A program made the position numbers and the translations under genes. Positions 6,856-14,848 of a stretch of 20,950 bases of DNA are shown here, piece after piece. Source of the DNA: CAWGCE01 sp964480915. GTDB lineage: Bacteria; Planctomycetota; Planctomycetia; Pirellulales; Pirellulaceae. The notes below the pieces were generated by a model. The model ran no database searches, was not told where the DNA came from, and worked only from the letters and a program-made list of their open reading frames with translations. Numbering within the stretch: position 1 is the stretch's first letter; each line of letters begins with the position of its first letter. The stretch is from the NCBI GenBank assembly GCA_964480915.1, contig CAYZRS010000079.1:1-20950 (forward strand), given 5' to 3'.

Positions 6856-8424
6856 ATGGCCACATCCAAGAAACAGCCGCGATTTAACTTGGCTCTGCGA
6901 AACCGCGGGTATGTGTTCACCGTAGCACTGTTGGCGTCGATCGCGATCGGCTTGCTGCTCTTCCGGCCGCGCGGGGCAACGCAGGTCGTCGAGTCGCAGC
7001 TCACTTACGTCATTGGCGAGCGCACTTCGAGCGACGGTATTGTGATCGATCCGTCCGCCACTTCTGCCATCACAGAACACATCTTGGGGGAAATTCGAGA
7101 TCCGGAGTTCCTGCAGGCGGCAACCGAGGCGGCCGATATCTCGCTCGAAGAGCGAGGCGAAACGGCCGATCAAATCGCACTCAATTTGCATGCGTTTGTC
7201 AAAGTCGACCACGGCGGATTGCCGCAGATGAGGCTTAGGTTTGTCTCCGACGATCGAGATTTTGCGATCCGTTTCCTCGCTGCGGTGGGCAAGAAATTCC
7301 AGACGGATCATGACGACCTACCTCCACCGACCGATGATGGGCCCGATCCGAATATCGGCCGACGCGTCTTTGCCGAGGCGACGACCAAGCAATGGAAACA
7401 GCGGAGCCAAGAATTGCTTGAAGAACGGCAGCAGTTGATCGACGCGCAGTTGGCGAAACTGAAAGAACAGCACCGACATATCGCAGACGCGGGCGGACTG
7501 CTGCAACAGGTCGCGCCGAAACCGGCCCCCGAGTTCGATGCGCGGCCCCAGGCCAACCCAGCATGGATAAGCTTGCGGGAAGAACTGACGACCGCTCAAC
7601 AGAAAGCAAAGAAGCTGCTCGAAACACACACCCCCGAACATCCCAGCGTGCTGCAACTGCTGACCGATATTGAAGCGATCCGGCAAGAGCTGCAAGAGAC
7701 GAGCCGCACGACCATGGGCCTGGCCGGTTCGACACCAGGGAGCGACCAATCCACAACGACCGGTCCGCCAGCTACCACACAATCGGACGACGACACGTTC
7801 GCTCCTCCCACGCGAGTCGTCGCCAAGGAGTTTGACGAAGCGGAGGCCCGCCAAACGATCTTCGCGAGCGAAGCCTACTTGCAGTTGGAAGCGAAGATCA
7901 AGGATGCCAAGAATAAGCTGGCCCAAGCGGAACAACACTTGGCCAAACTTCCGGCCGCCAAACAGCAACCGGCGACCGTCACGCCATTCGCGCCGCAGGA
8001 AATTTGCCGCATCGAGATTCCAGCGCGGGTCGTCGAAGTGATGCGACCTCCCTTCACCGCCAAGAACCTTCTATCCTTGCTCGGCCCAGCGTCGCTCATT
8101 GGCCTCGGACTCGCCTTGGGCCGACAACCGACAAGGTTGCCCGCCTTCCTTTGCAGTGAGGAAGACGTGGAAACGACCCTAGGTTTGCCAATCATCAGCA
8201 GCGTTGCTCAACCGGCCGGCCCCGTATTTGAAGTGGCGCCGAATCGGACTCCGATGCCGGTAATTTTCGGCATTCGCTTGGCAGAGGCCATCCTCGTGGC
8301 CTCGATCCTGCTCATCGTGATGGGATTGGTCACGCTGCCCGATTTTGCATCCCAGTTCACATCGAATCCATTCAACGCCTTTTGCATTGGACTTGATCAC
8401 CTTGAATCATTCTTTACGAGCTAA
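6856..8424 (+). CDS. Wzz/GumC-like polysaccharide chain-length determinant protein
   Basis: This is a 522-residue membrane protein of polysaccharide co-polymerase type. A transmembrane helix at about 19-36 follows a basic N-terminus. The long periplasmic part has coiled-coil segments at about 175-210, 238-285 and 325-365. It includes the HTPEHPSVLQL stretch near 258-268 that is typical of GumC/Wzz proteins. A proline-containing segment RVVEVMRPPF leads into a second helix (about 403-421), then SEEDVETTLGLPIISSV, the linker that normally precedes a fused tyrosine-kinase domain. Instead of the kinase there is a third hydrophobic helix (about 476-494) and a short tail. The ATG at 6856 is the only start after the last in-frame stop, although its Shine-Dalgarno is weak. 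It is first in the four-gene block. The substrate polymer is unknown. Confidence 0.8.
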   Translation: MATSKKQPRFNLALRNRGYVFTVALLASIAIGLLLFRPRGATQVVESQLTYVIGERTSSDGIVIDPSATSAITEHILGEIRDPEFLQAATEAADISLEERGETADQIALNLHAFVKVDHGGLPQMRLRFVSDDRDFAIRFLAAVGKKFQTDHDDLPPPTDDGPDPNIGRRVFAEATTKQWKQRSQELLEERQQLIDAQLAKLKEQHRHIADAGGLLQQVAPKPAPEFDARPQANPAWISLREELTTAQQKAKKLLETHTPEHPSVLQLLTDIEAIRQELQETSRTTMGLAGSTPGSDQSTTTGPPATTQSDDDTFAPPTRVVAKEFDEAEARQTIFASEAYLQLEAKIKDAKNKLAQAEQHLAKLPAAKQQPATVTPFAPQEICRIEIPARVVEVMRPPFTAKNLLSLLGPASLIGLGLALGRQPTRLPAFLCSEEDVETTLGLPIISSVAQPAGPVFEVAPNRTPMPVIFGIRLAEAILVASILLIVMGLVTLPDFASQFTSNPFNAFCIGLDHLESFFTS

Positions 8425-8464
8425 ACGAAACAGGGCGAGCAAATTCGCCTTAACCATCGATTGC

Positions 8465-8469
8465 GGGAG
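8465..8469 (+). promoter_or_regulatory. Shine-Dalgarno of the ExeA-like ATPase
   Basis: GGGAG lies 9 bases before the ATG at 8479. It supports that start over an in-frame TTG six codons upstream at 8461, which has no such site. Confidence 0.5.
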
Positions 8470-8478
8470 CGTCACCTG

Positions 8479-11061
8479 ATGTACGAAAATTGGTTCCAAC
8501 TTTCGAAGCGACCCTTTGGCGCAGCGCCTCAGGTGGCCGACTACTACCCGTCGGATCAAATGGAAACGGCGCGGAAAACGATCGTGCGTTGCCTGGAAGG
8601 AGGCGGCGGGCCCAGCATCCTGATCGGTGGACCAGGGAGCGGCAAAACGACGCTCTGCCTCAAAATCCGTGAACAGTACCAGCGGACCGGCTGCACCGGA
8701 TTTTTCTCCTGCTGCGGAATCCGATCGCGTCGAGAACTGTTGCAGCAGATCCTCTTCGCATTCGGCCGACCGTTCAATGCCGTCGATGAGGGAGAACTGC
8801 GCATCTCGCTAACGAATTTCGTTCAGTCCCAACAGGAACAGGGGACCGATGCGCGAGCCGTCCTCCTCATCGATGATGCCTGTGATCTGCCTGTCGAATT
8901 CTTTGACGAGATCCGATCTCTCAGCAATCTAACGCACGACGGTTCCTGGTGCGTCAACGTTGTGCTGGCCGGCAAGTCGAAGTTGGAGGAATTACTCGCT
9001 CGGACTGGAATGGAATCGCTCAATCAGCGGATTGCGTCACGCAACTACCTGAACCCATGGAATGCACGAGAAACTACCGAATACTTGCATTTCCAAATTT
9101 CACGAGCGGGAGGCGATGCTAACGCGATATTCTCTGAAGATGCGATCGAGCAGGTCTACGCGATCACGGACGGCTTGCCTCGACTGATCAACCAAATCTG
9201 CGATCACGCGATGATCATGGCGGCCCTCGGAAACGTCCGTCAGCTCGACAGCCTTAACATCGAAGAGTCCTGGGCCGACCTCCAACAGCTGCCACCTCCC
9301 CGTCGAAAAACGACCGCAGCGCCCGCGCACGAAGACGAAGGAGCGATGATCGAGTTTGGTACGCTTGATGAAGGCGCAGGGAACACAGGACGGTCCGACC
9401 TGCCGTCAACCAACGCCGAGACGACAGAGCCCATGGCCGATTTCGAGTTCGGTTTCTTGCCGGGCGATGAATCGGTGAGCGACGTGCCACGGGAACAGAA
9501 CGGCGATTCGACGCCACAAGAAAGCCCGACACACGACTTGCGATTGTCCTGCGAGTCACAAAACGACCTCGTCGATCGGCTGGACGATATCGAACGCGAA
9601 GTCCTGCGAGTATCCCACGAGCTGGATGGCGATGACTCGGAACAAGACTGCGACGAGACAGCTGCCACGGTGACGGAGCCGGCCGAATCGCTCGGCTGCT
9701 CCGAGCCTTGCGACGACCCACCGGCACCTTCACTCTCGAATCCTTTTCTCGAGATTTTTGACGAAGAGGAGGTCGTCTTCGGCACCCACAACACGTTGAA
9801 CAACGAGTTGGTGAAGCGTCAGCCGACCGTTTTCACTTCGGGTGGAGAAGCGTTGATCGATGTGATTCGGATGGTCGACCAGGGGCCCGAACCGAGTGAG
9901 TGGGAACTCCACGACGACATCAGCGGTTCGCGCCCGGCCGAAGAGAGACTCAGCCTCGAACTGGCCACATCGACATTCCTCAATGCCCGCTTTGAACCGG
10001 AAATCGCCGACGTGAACGAGAGCGGTGCCGATTTCTCAGAATCTGATTTCGTCTTCAACTATTCGGCTCCGATGCCAACCGTGTCGACCGAGTCGACCGC
10101 AGCGATCGGCCCGATCGAAACCATCGAGGCCGTGGGACCACCACCGGTCGCCTCGCCGGAAGCCGTTTTCCATTCGGCCATCGAAGCGCCTCATCCGTCG
10201 CACGATGCCCATGCAGATCCAGCCGATCTGTCCCCGGGCGCATTGGTCGAATCGGTGAGCGAGCCGGTGCCGGAGGAGATCTCTCCGATCTTCCCTGTCG
10301 AACCAGAAGGTGGCATCTGTGGGAGCAATGTCGGGACTCAGTTCCAAAACGCAGAAACGATCGAAGTCGATTCCGTCGCGTACGAATTGTCGGACGTGAC
10401 CGAGTCAGCTCAGCAGCCCACCGACGATCATCCGGCGGCTCCCGCTCAGGAAACGGCGGCCGCAGCGATGAACGCAGAAACGACCGTGGAGCCGGACCAA
10501 GCGGCCGGTGGCCAATGGCTCGATGAGGCGGCCGACCTGGAAGAAGAGTCAGACACATCGCCAACCGATCTTGATCAGACCATGCGACTGGACCAAGGAT
10601 TCAAGCAAGACTTCCTCGCCGAAGCGAGTTCCTTCCCCCGTCAGGTCGATTTCACGGCGGCCCCGGACGAACAACAAAATGAGGGGGACGAGGCGTTCAT
10701 GGAGGACGAATCGGCCGCGGATGAGGTCTACGGCGAAGCCTACCAAGAAGAGGCGCCCGTCGATGCCGAAGTCGACGCCGAAGACGATTGGGCCGCACCT
10801 CGCGAAGCCGAACCGATCGAGCAGACGATGATCTTGCCTCGTTCGGGAATCAAGCCATTTTCCAACAACACGCAATTCGGCCAGCCACACGAAGAATTCG
10901 ACGAGGGAGTCGGGGCGGAGACCGAAACGGCGGAAGAAATCGAACCGACGATGCCCGAACCGGTGATCCACCCTGAAGAAGTGAACCGCACAGCAGCTGA
11001 ACAGAATGCCGCAAACTACAGCAAGTTGTTTTCCAGGCTGAAGTCTGCCGGTAACGAGTAA
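8479..11061 (+). CDS. ExeA/GspA-type AAA ATPase with long acidic tail
   Basis: Residues 1-260 form an ExeA-type AAA domain. It starts MYENWFQLSKRPFG, the usual opening of this family. Walker A GGPGSGKTT is at about 50-58, Walker B VLLIDDA at about 128-134, and GLPRLINQICDHAM at about 232-245 is the sensor-2-like segment. The same family supplies the secretion ATPase in XrtA/PEP-CTERM polysaccharide loci. Residues from about 285 to 860 are a low-complexity Glu/Asp/Ala/Pro/Ser tail with no domain I recognise, ending in a short basic-hydrophobic segment NYSKLFSRLKSAGNE. ExeA homologues of this sort are usually 270-350 residues (some have a C-terminal peptidoglycan-binding domain), so the tail is unusual. 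No membrane helix is seen. The gene starts 54 bases after the Wzz-like gene and ends 20 bases before the next one, so they probably form an operon. Confidence 0.85.
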   Translation: MYENWFQLSKRPFGAAPQVADYYPSDQMETARKTIVRCLEGGGGPSILIGGPGSGKTTLCLKIREQYQRTGCTGFFSCCGIRSRRELLQQILFAFGRPFNAVDEGELRISLTNFVQSQQEQGTDARAVLLIDDACDLPVEFFDEIRSLSNLTHDGSWCVNVVLAGKSKLEELLARTGMESLNQRIASRNYLNPWNARETTEYLHFQISRAGGDANAIFSEDAIEQVYAITDGLPRLINQICDHAMIMAALGNVRQLDSLNIEESWADLQQLPPPRRKTTAAPAHEDEGAMIEFGTLDEGAGNTGRSDLPSTNAETTEPMADFEFGFLPGDESVSDVPREQNGDSTPQESPTHDLRLSCESQNDLVDRLDDIEREVLRVSHELDGDDSEQDCDETAATVTEPAESLGCSEPCDDPPAPSLSNPFLEIFDEEEVVFGTHNTLNNELVKRQPTVFTSGGEALIDVIRMVDQGPEPSEWELHDDISGSRPAEERLSLELATSTFLNARFEPEIADVNESGADFSESDFVFNYSAPMPTVSTESTAAIGPIETIEAVGPPPVASPEAVFHSAIEAPHPSHDAHADPADLSPGALVESVSEPVPEEISPIFPVEPEGGICGSNVGTQFQNAETIEVDSVAYELSDVTESAQQPTDDHPAAPAQETAAAAMNAETTVEPDQAAGGQWLDEAADLEEESDTSPTDLDQTMRLDQGFKQDFLAEASSFPRQVDFTAAPDEQQNEGDEAFMEDESAADEVYGEAYQEEAPVDAEVDAEDDWAAPREAEPIEQTMILPRSGIKPFSNNTQFGQPHEEFDEGVGAETETAEEIEPTMPEPVIHPEEVNRTAAEQNAANYSKLFSRLKSAGNE

Positions 11062-11081
11062 ACGTTCAAAGGAACTATCGT

Positions 11082-12956
11082 ATGACATCGATGCGGGAAG
11101 CGTTACGGTTACTGGAAGAGCGCGGTGCGGTCTCCAAACCCCATCCGCAAGGCGCGAATGCGCCTGAAAACTTAGTGCGCAACATTGAAGATTCGGTCGC
11201 GGCGGCTCATCACATTGTCGGCGAGGCGATTTCGATGGAAGAGGATCCACACGCCGCATTTGACCAACGGGGCTCCTCGATCGAATGTGGTGCTGGGCTG
11301 AACGAACCGGCCGATTTGCCACTGGAAGGTGCCGACCAAGTCCCGTTCGAGTCGCCCGAAACAGAACTTCCAAACGTACCAGCGGGGAATCATCAAGTCC
11401 TGACGAACTTGCAAAACCCACTTCCAGAACTCTTTGAACGTACCGAACACGGCCCGAACGATCCCCACGCTTTCCGTGCGACGGAAGCGACCATCGACGA
11501 CGAAAACGGCACCAATCGCTTCACGCCCGAACAAATGGCCGACTTGCGGAAAGCGGCTCATCGTTCGCCCCAGGAAAACGCAGCCACCGACGCGGCAGCG
11601 TCTCCGCATGGCCGCCAAGCCGCACCGCAGCCCCCGCTCGCGGATGACCTACACGAACTGCCAAGAATGCACCTGCAGAAATCGGGGCCGCATGGAATGG
11701 CCGCCTCGATCTCGGACAGCTCGGTGCCCTACGAACGGCAACTCGCACAAATTGGTGAGGATGGTCAGGTGTCACGCCCGGCTCCTTCGGCACCGGTGAT
11801 GCCCGTGACACCCACCGGCATTGCGATCCAGTCGGCACTTGCCAATGCGGCCAACGCTGCCCCGCCCCACGTTCCGCTTCCGAGTGGCAATCAACCGGAT
11901 CCGACACCGATGCAATTGCCATTCGATTTTTTCGGGGGCGGTACCAGCGCATTGTCGCCCGAGAACATCCTCGCCGACGCCGAGGTGGCACAGTCGATGG
12001 ACCGAATCGCCGCCAGTCGCAGTCAAAGTGCTCCGGTCCAACCGTCGGCGGTCGCGCCGGCGTCTCCGGCCGGCCCTGGGTCGCTTCCATCGCCACCTTT
12101 ACCCTCGACAGCCGTTCGTCGTTCTGCCGCTCCATCGGCACCTGGAATTCAATCACGGCCGACCAATCCACCCGCAGCGTCGCCCCAACTTCCGCCAGCC
12201 ACAACGCACGCACCCCAACTTCCGCTCCCGACTCAAAACGCGCCACAAACGCCCCCTCCTCCCACGCGACAGGCGCCGCAATCCCGCCCAAAATCGCCGG
12301 CGGCAACGGAACGGGACGAGTTGTTAGCGCGGATTCAGATGAATCTAAAAGGACGCCGCCTGGCGACCGAATACCACAAAATTTGGACTCTAATTCGGCA
12401 GAGCGCACGGGGTGGACCAACGCAGGGCAACGTCCTCTTTTGCGATTGCGAAGCTGACCGACCGGCAGCGCAAACCCTCCTCTATCTGGCCGCGACACCT
12501 CGTGAAGGCGATACGCGATCCGTACTGCTACTCGACGCCGACGTGCAGTCGTCTCGGCTCTCTTCCATGGTCGGGATGGGCAACGCGGCCGGTTTCGCAG
12601 AGGCTTGCAACGGTGCCGAACTGGAAGGTTTGGCCCAACCGATCGACCTACCCTTCACCTACGTCTTGCCGGCCGGAATCTCCAACGGTGACATTGATCC
12701 GCAAGGCATCCCCTTCGTGCTGAGTGAACTGAGCACCGGATATGACTTCATTTTCATGGCGGGCGGCGTCGCACAGCACAATGTTGTGCCATCGTTAAGG
12801 CGGGCCTGCAGCAAGTCGTTTCTGGTCGTTCGCTTAGGTTCCGCGAATCGAAACACGGCGATCGACGCGGTCAATTTCCTGGAATCGGCCGAGGTCAAGG
12901 TCAACGGCTGTATCGTGACGAACATTGAGCAAGACCCAAATTACTTTTCGCAGTAG
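11082..12956 (+). CDS. CpsD/BY-kinase-like protein with degenerate P-loop
   Basis: The C-terminal 214 residues (about 411-624) follow the layout of bacterial tyrosine kinases of the CpsD/Wzc type. ATEYHKIWTLIRQS is the entry helix. Walker A' is VLLLDADVQSSRLS at about 481-494, then FTYVLPAG. The Walker B position YDFIFMAGG is at about 554-562, and FLVVRLGSANRNTAIDAVNFL follows. At the Walker A position (about 454-463) the protein has CDCEADRPAA instead of PGEGKST, so the lysine and Ser/Thr that hold ATP phosphate are missing. The Walker B acid is also replaced (MAGG instead of DTPP), and no C-terminal tyrosine cluster exists. Residues 1-410 are mostly disordered and strongly proline-rich at 316-410. 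It starts with an ATG at 11082 preceded by AAGGA, 20 bases after the ATPase gene. It is likely a non-catalytic regulator or scaffold; that is inference. Confidence 0.78.
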   Translation: MTSMREALRLLEERGAVSKPHPQGANAPENLVRNIEDSVAAAHHIVGEAISMEEDPHAAFDQRGSSIECGAGLNEPADLPLEGADQVPFESPETELPNVPAGNHQVLTNLQNPLPELFERTEHGPNDPHAFRATEATIDDENGTNRFTPEQMADLRKAAHRSPQENAATDAAASPHGRQAAPQPPLADDLHELPRMHLQKSGPHGMAASISDSSVPYERQLAQIGEDGQVSRPAPSAPVMPVTPTGIAIQSALANAANAAPPHVPLPSGNQPDPTPMQLPFDFFGGGTSALSPENILADAEVAQSMDRIAASRSQSAPVQPSAVAPASPAGPGSLPSPPLPSTAVRRSAAPSAPGIQSRPTNPPAASPQLPPATTHAPQLPLPTQNAPQTPPPPTRQAPQSRPKSPAATERDELLARIQMNLKGRRLATEYHKIWTLIRQSARGGPTQGNVLFCDCEADRPAAQTLLYLAATPREGDTRSVLLLDADVQSSRLSSMVGMGNAAGFAEACNGAELEGLAQPIDLPFTYVLPAGISNGDIDPQGIPFVLSELSTGYDFIFMAGGVAQHNVVPSLRRACSKSFLVVRLGSANRNTAIDAVNFLESAEVKVNGCIVTNIEQDPNYFSQ

Positions 12957-13080
12957 CCATCCGTCCCATTTGCTTTGGCCTTTTGAAGACTGCGCATAGA
13001 ATGTGTGGGGTTTGCTGTCGCCATTCGACCCGGCCGGTCGAATTTCCAAGTCTGGTTTTCCAAAAGAAGCAAAGCACAAC

Positions 13081-14025
13081 ATGCGTACATTTCTCGTGAC
13101 TGGCGGTGCTGGTTTTATTGGATCGAACATCGTGGAAGCGCTCGTCGAACGAGGCGACAAGGTCCGGGTGCTCGATAATTTCTGCGCCGGATTCGAACAC
13201 AATCTGGCGGCGTTTGCCGACGATGTAGAGATCATCGACGGCGATGTGACCGATTTTGCCGATGTCGAACGAGCCGTCAAAGGTGTCGATTGTGTTTTCC
13301 ATCATGCGGCACTCGCTTCTGTGCCGTTAAGCGTGGAACGCCCACTCGCCTCCAACCATGCCTGTGTGACGGGTACGTTAACGGTATTGGATGCGGCGCG
13401 TCGCGGCGGCGTTCGCCGAGTCGTTTACGCAGCGTCGAGCAGTGCGTACGGCGATTCGACCAAACCGGCAAAACAAGAAACCGATTTGCCACGGCCGCTG
13501 TCGCCCTATGCGGTTGCGAAACTGGCCGGGGAACAATATTGCCAAGCGTTCTATCATACGTACGGATTCGAGACGGTCGCGCTGCGTTACTTTAATATCT
13601 TCGGTCCCCGCCAAGATCCGAACAGTCCTTACTCGGCCGTCATTCCGTTGTTCATTACACAGCTCCTGTCGGGACAATCGCCCGTCATCTTTGGCGACGG
13701 GACACAGACACGCGATTTCTGTTTCGTGAAGAACGTGGCGCACGCGAATTTACTCGCTGCCGATGCGGCCGACGCGCCGGGCAAAGTCATCAACATTGCT
13801 GATGGCCGCAGCACAAGCCTGATTGAGCTAATCGGCGGTCTTAATGAACTGCTAGGGACATCGGTCGAGCCAAAATTCGAGCCGGTTCGTGCGGGCGATG
13901 TGAAGGATAGCTTGGCCGATATCTCCTTGGCTCAAGAGGTACTCAAGTACGAGCCGCTCGTCAATTTCCGCGACGGATTAGAGCAGTCGATCGAGTACTA
14001 CAAATCGATCACCGCGGCGACTTGA
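13081..14025 (+). CDS. NAD-dependent nucleotide-sugar epimerase (WbpP/GalE-like)
   Basis: This 314-residue extended short-chain dehydrogenase begins MRTFLVTGGAGFIGSN, with the glycine-rich NAD motif at 8-14. It has YAASSSAYG with the catalytic Ser region, a YAVAK motif carrying catalytic Tyr and Lys, and YFNIFGPRQDPNSPYSAVIP, which closely resembles WbpP-type UDP-N-acetylhexosamine 4-epimerases. FGDGTQTRDFCFVKNVA follows. It should interconvert a UDP-sugar for polysaccharide synthesis in the cytoplasm. I chose the ATG at 13081 because the NAD-binding strand starts there, although an in-frame ATG exists 26 codons upstream. It follows the CpsD-like gene by 124 bases on the same strand. The exact sugar cannot be read from the sequence. 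Confidence 0.9.
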   Translation: MRTFLVTGGAGFIGSNIVEALVERGDKVRVLDNFCAGFEHNLAAFADDVEIIDGDVTDFADVERAVKGVDCVFHHAALASVPLSVERPLASNHACVTGTLTVLDAARRGGVRRVVYAASSSAYGDSTKPAKQETDLPRPLSPYAVAKLAGEQYCQAFYHTYGFETVALRYFNIFGPRQDPNSPYSAVIPLFITQLLSGQSPVIFGDGTQTRDFCFVKNVAHANLLAADAADAPGKVINIADGRSTSLIELIGGLNELLGTSVEPKFEPVRAGDVKDSLADISLAQEVLKYEPLVNFRDGLEQSIEYYKSITAAT

Positions 14026-14047
14026 CGTTTCCATGTTGCATTGGCAC

Positions 14048-14572
14048 TTAAATGGGACCATTTTTTTGTGCCCAAAGCAGCAGGCCAACAAGCGTCTTGC
14101 CGTCTTGAATTTCTTGCCGTTCGATCATCTGGTACGCCTCGTCGATGGGCACGACCAAGTTCTCGATCTGCTCACCCACCTCGCGGGCATGTTCACCCGC
14201 CGTCAGTCCGTGAGCTGAGTACAGGAACATCTTTTCGTTCATCACGCCTGGTGATGGATAGAAAGTGGTCAGCAACTCGAGCCGTGCCGCCCGATAGCCG
14301 GTCTCTTCCTGCAGCTCGCGGTGCGCCGTCAGTTCGGGTGCTTCATTCGGTTCCCGCGTACCCGCCGGCAGTTCGATCAACGTCTCGTTGACAGCAACAC
14401 GCAAGTTTCGAATCAGGCAGATGTGCTTCTCGTCGACAAAGGGCAGGATGACGACGGCGCCTGGGTGCCGCATGATCTCGCGCGAGTGCATTTCCCCGTC
14501 GTTTCCTGGCTGATCGACCGCGACGATCTCAAATCGTTTTCCGCAAAACAAAGTGCGTGGTTCAGACGTCAT
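14048..14572 (-). CDS. Nudix hydrolase, ADP-ribose pyrophosphatase-like
   Basis: With the ATG at 14572 the protein has 174 residues. The Nudix box is complete: it opens GTREPNE, then seven residues on comes RELQEETGY, giving all the metal-binding acids. The preceding VILPF, ICLIRNLRVAVNETLIELPAG and following YPSPGVMNEKMFLY segments are those of NudF-type ADP-ribose pyrophosphatases, which clear ADP-ribose and related nucleotide sugars. An upstream in-frame TTG at 14674 would add 34 residues but lacks ribosome-binding support; the chosen ATG also has only a weak site. It converges with the epimerase gene, with 22 bases between the two stops. Confidence 0.87.
   Translation of the reverse strand: MTSEPRTLFCGKRFEIVAVDQPGNDGEMHSREIMRHPGAVVILPFVDEKHICLIRNLRVAVNETLIELPAGTREPNEAPELTAHRELQEETGYRAARLELLTTFYPSPGVMNEKMFLYSAHGLTAGEHAREVGEQIENLVVPIDEAYQMIERQEIQDGKTLVGLLLWAQKNGPI
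14050..14067 (+). terminator. Weak terminator-like hairpin after the epimerase gene
   Basis: On the plus strand a short AAATGG/CCATTT inverted repeat with a very small loop runs into seven T (14061-14067), 25 bases after the epimerase stop. The stem is short and the site overlaps the end of the Nudix gene, so it is only a candidate. Confidence 0.3.
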
Positions 14573-14848
14573 GACATGTCCGCTTTCGATAGTGAATACT
14601 GCCCGTGAACGAGCGATGGCCAAATCGTAAAAAGTCCGCGGTTTGCGCGTGTATTGAGCGCGAAATAGGATCAAATAATTGAAGGATTCCGGAGCCGTTG
14701 ATAGTATTGAATAGAGCGGAGATGCGGTTTGCCATGGACTCTCGAGACGACGATTCCCTGACTTCCATCAGCGTTTCGAACTTAGTTGCCGTGCCGCCGT
14801 AGTGCCAGTAGAGGCTTGCTGCCTCTTCTCTTTTATAGGAACGGAAGA

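Noticed and set aside
9469..10264. Repeated 14-base string GAATCGGTGAGCGA in the ATPase tail
   Set aside because: Two copies about 780 bases apart encode similar Ser/Val/Glu-rich low-complexity sequence; this is expected from the biased composition and does not indicate a mobile or tandem element.
12183..12225. Direct repeat CCCCAACTTCCGC with 30-base spacing
   Set aside because: It lies in the proline-rich linker of the CpsD-like protein and reflects repetitive Pro/Gln codons; there are only two copies and no CRISPR-like regularity.
13003..13080. N-terminal extension of the epimerase from an upstream ATG
   Set aside because: The extra 26 residues precede the glycine-rich NAD strand that normally begins at residue 1-3, and look non-homologous; ATG 13081 was preferred.
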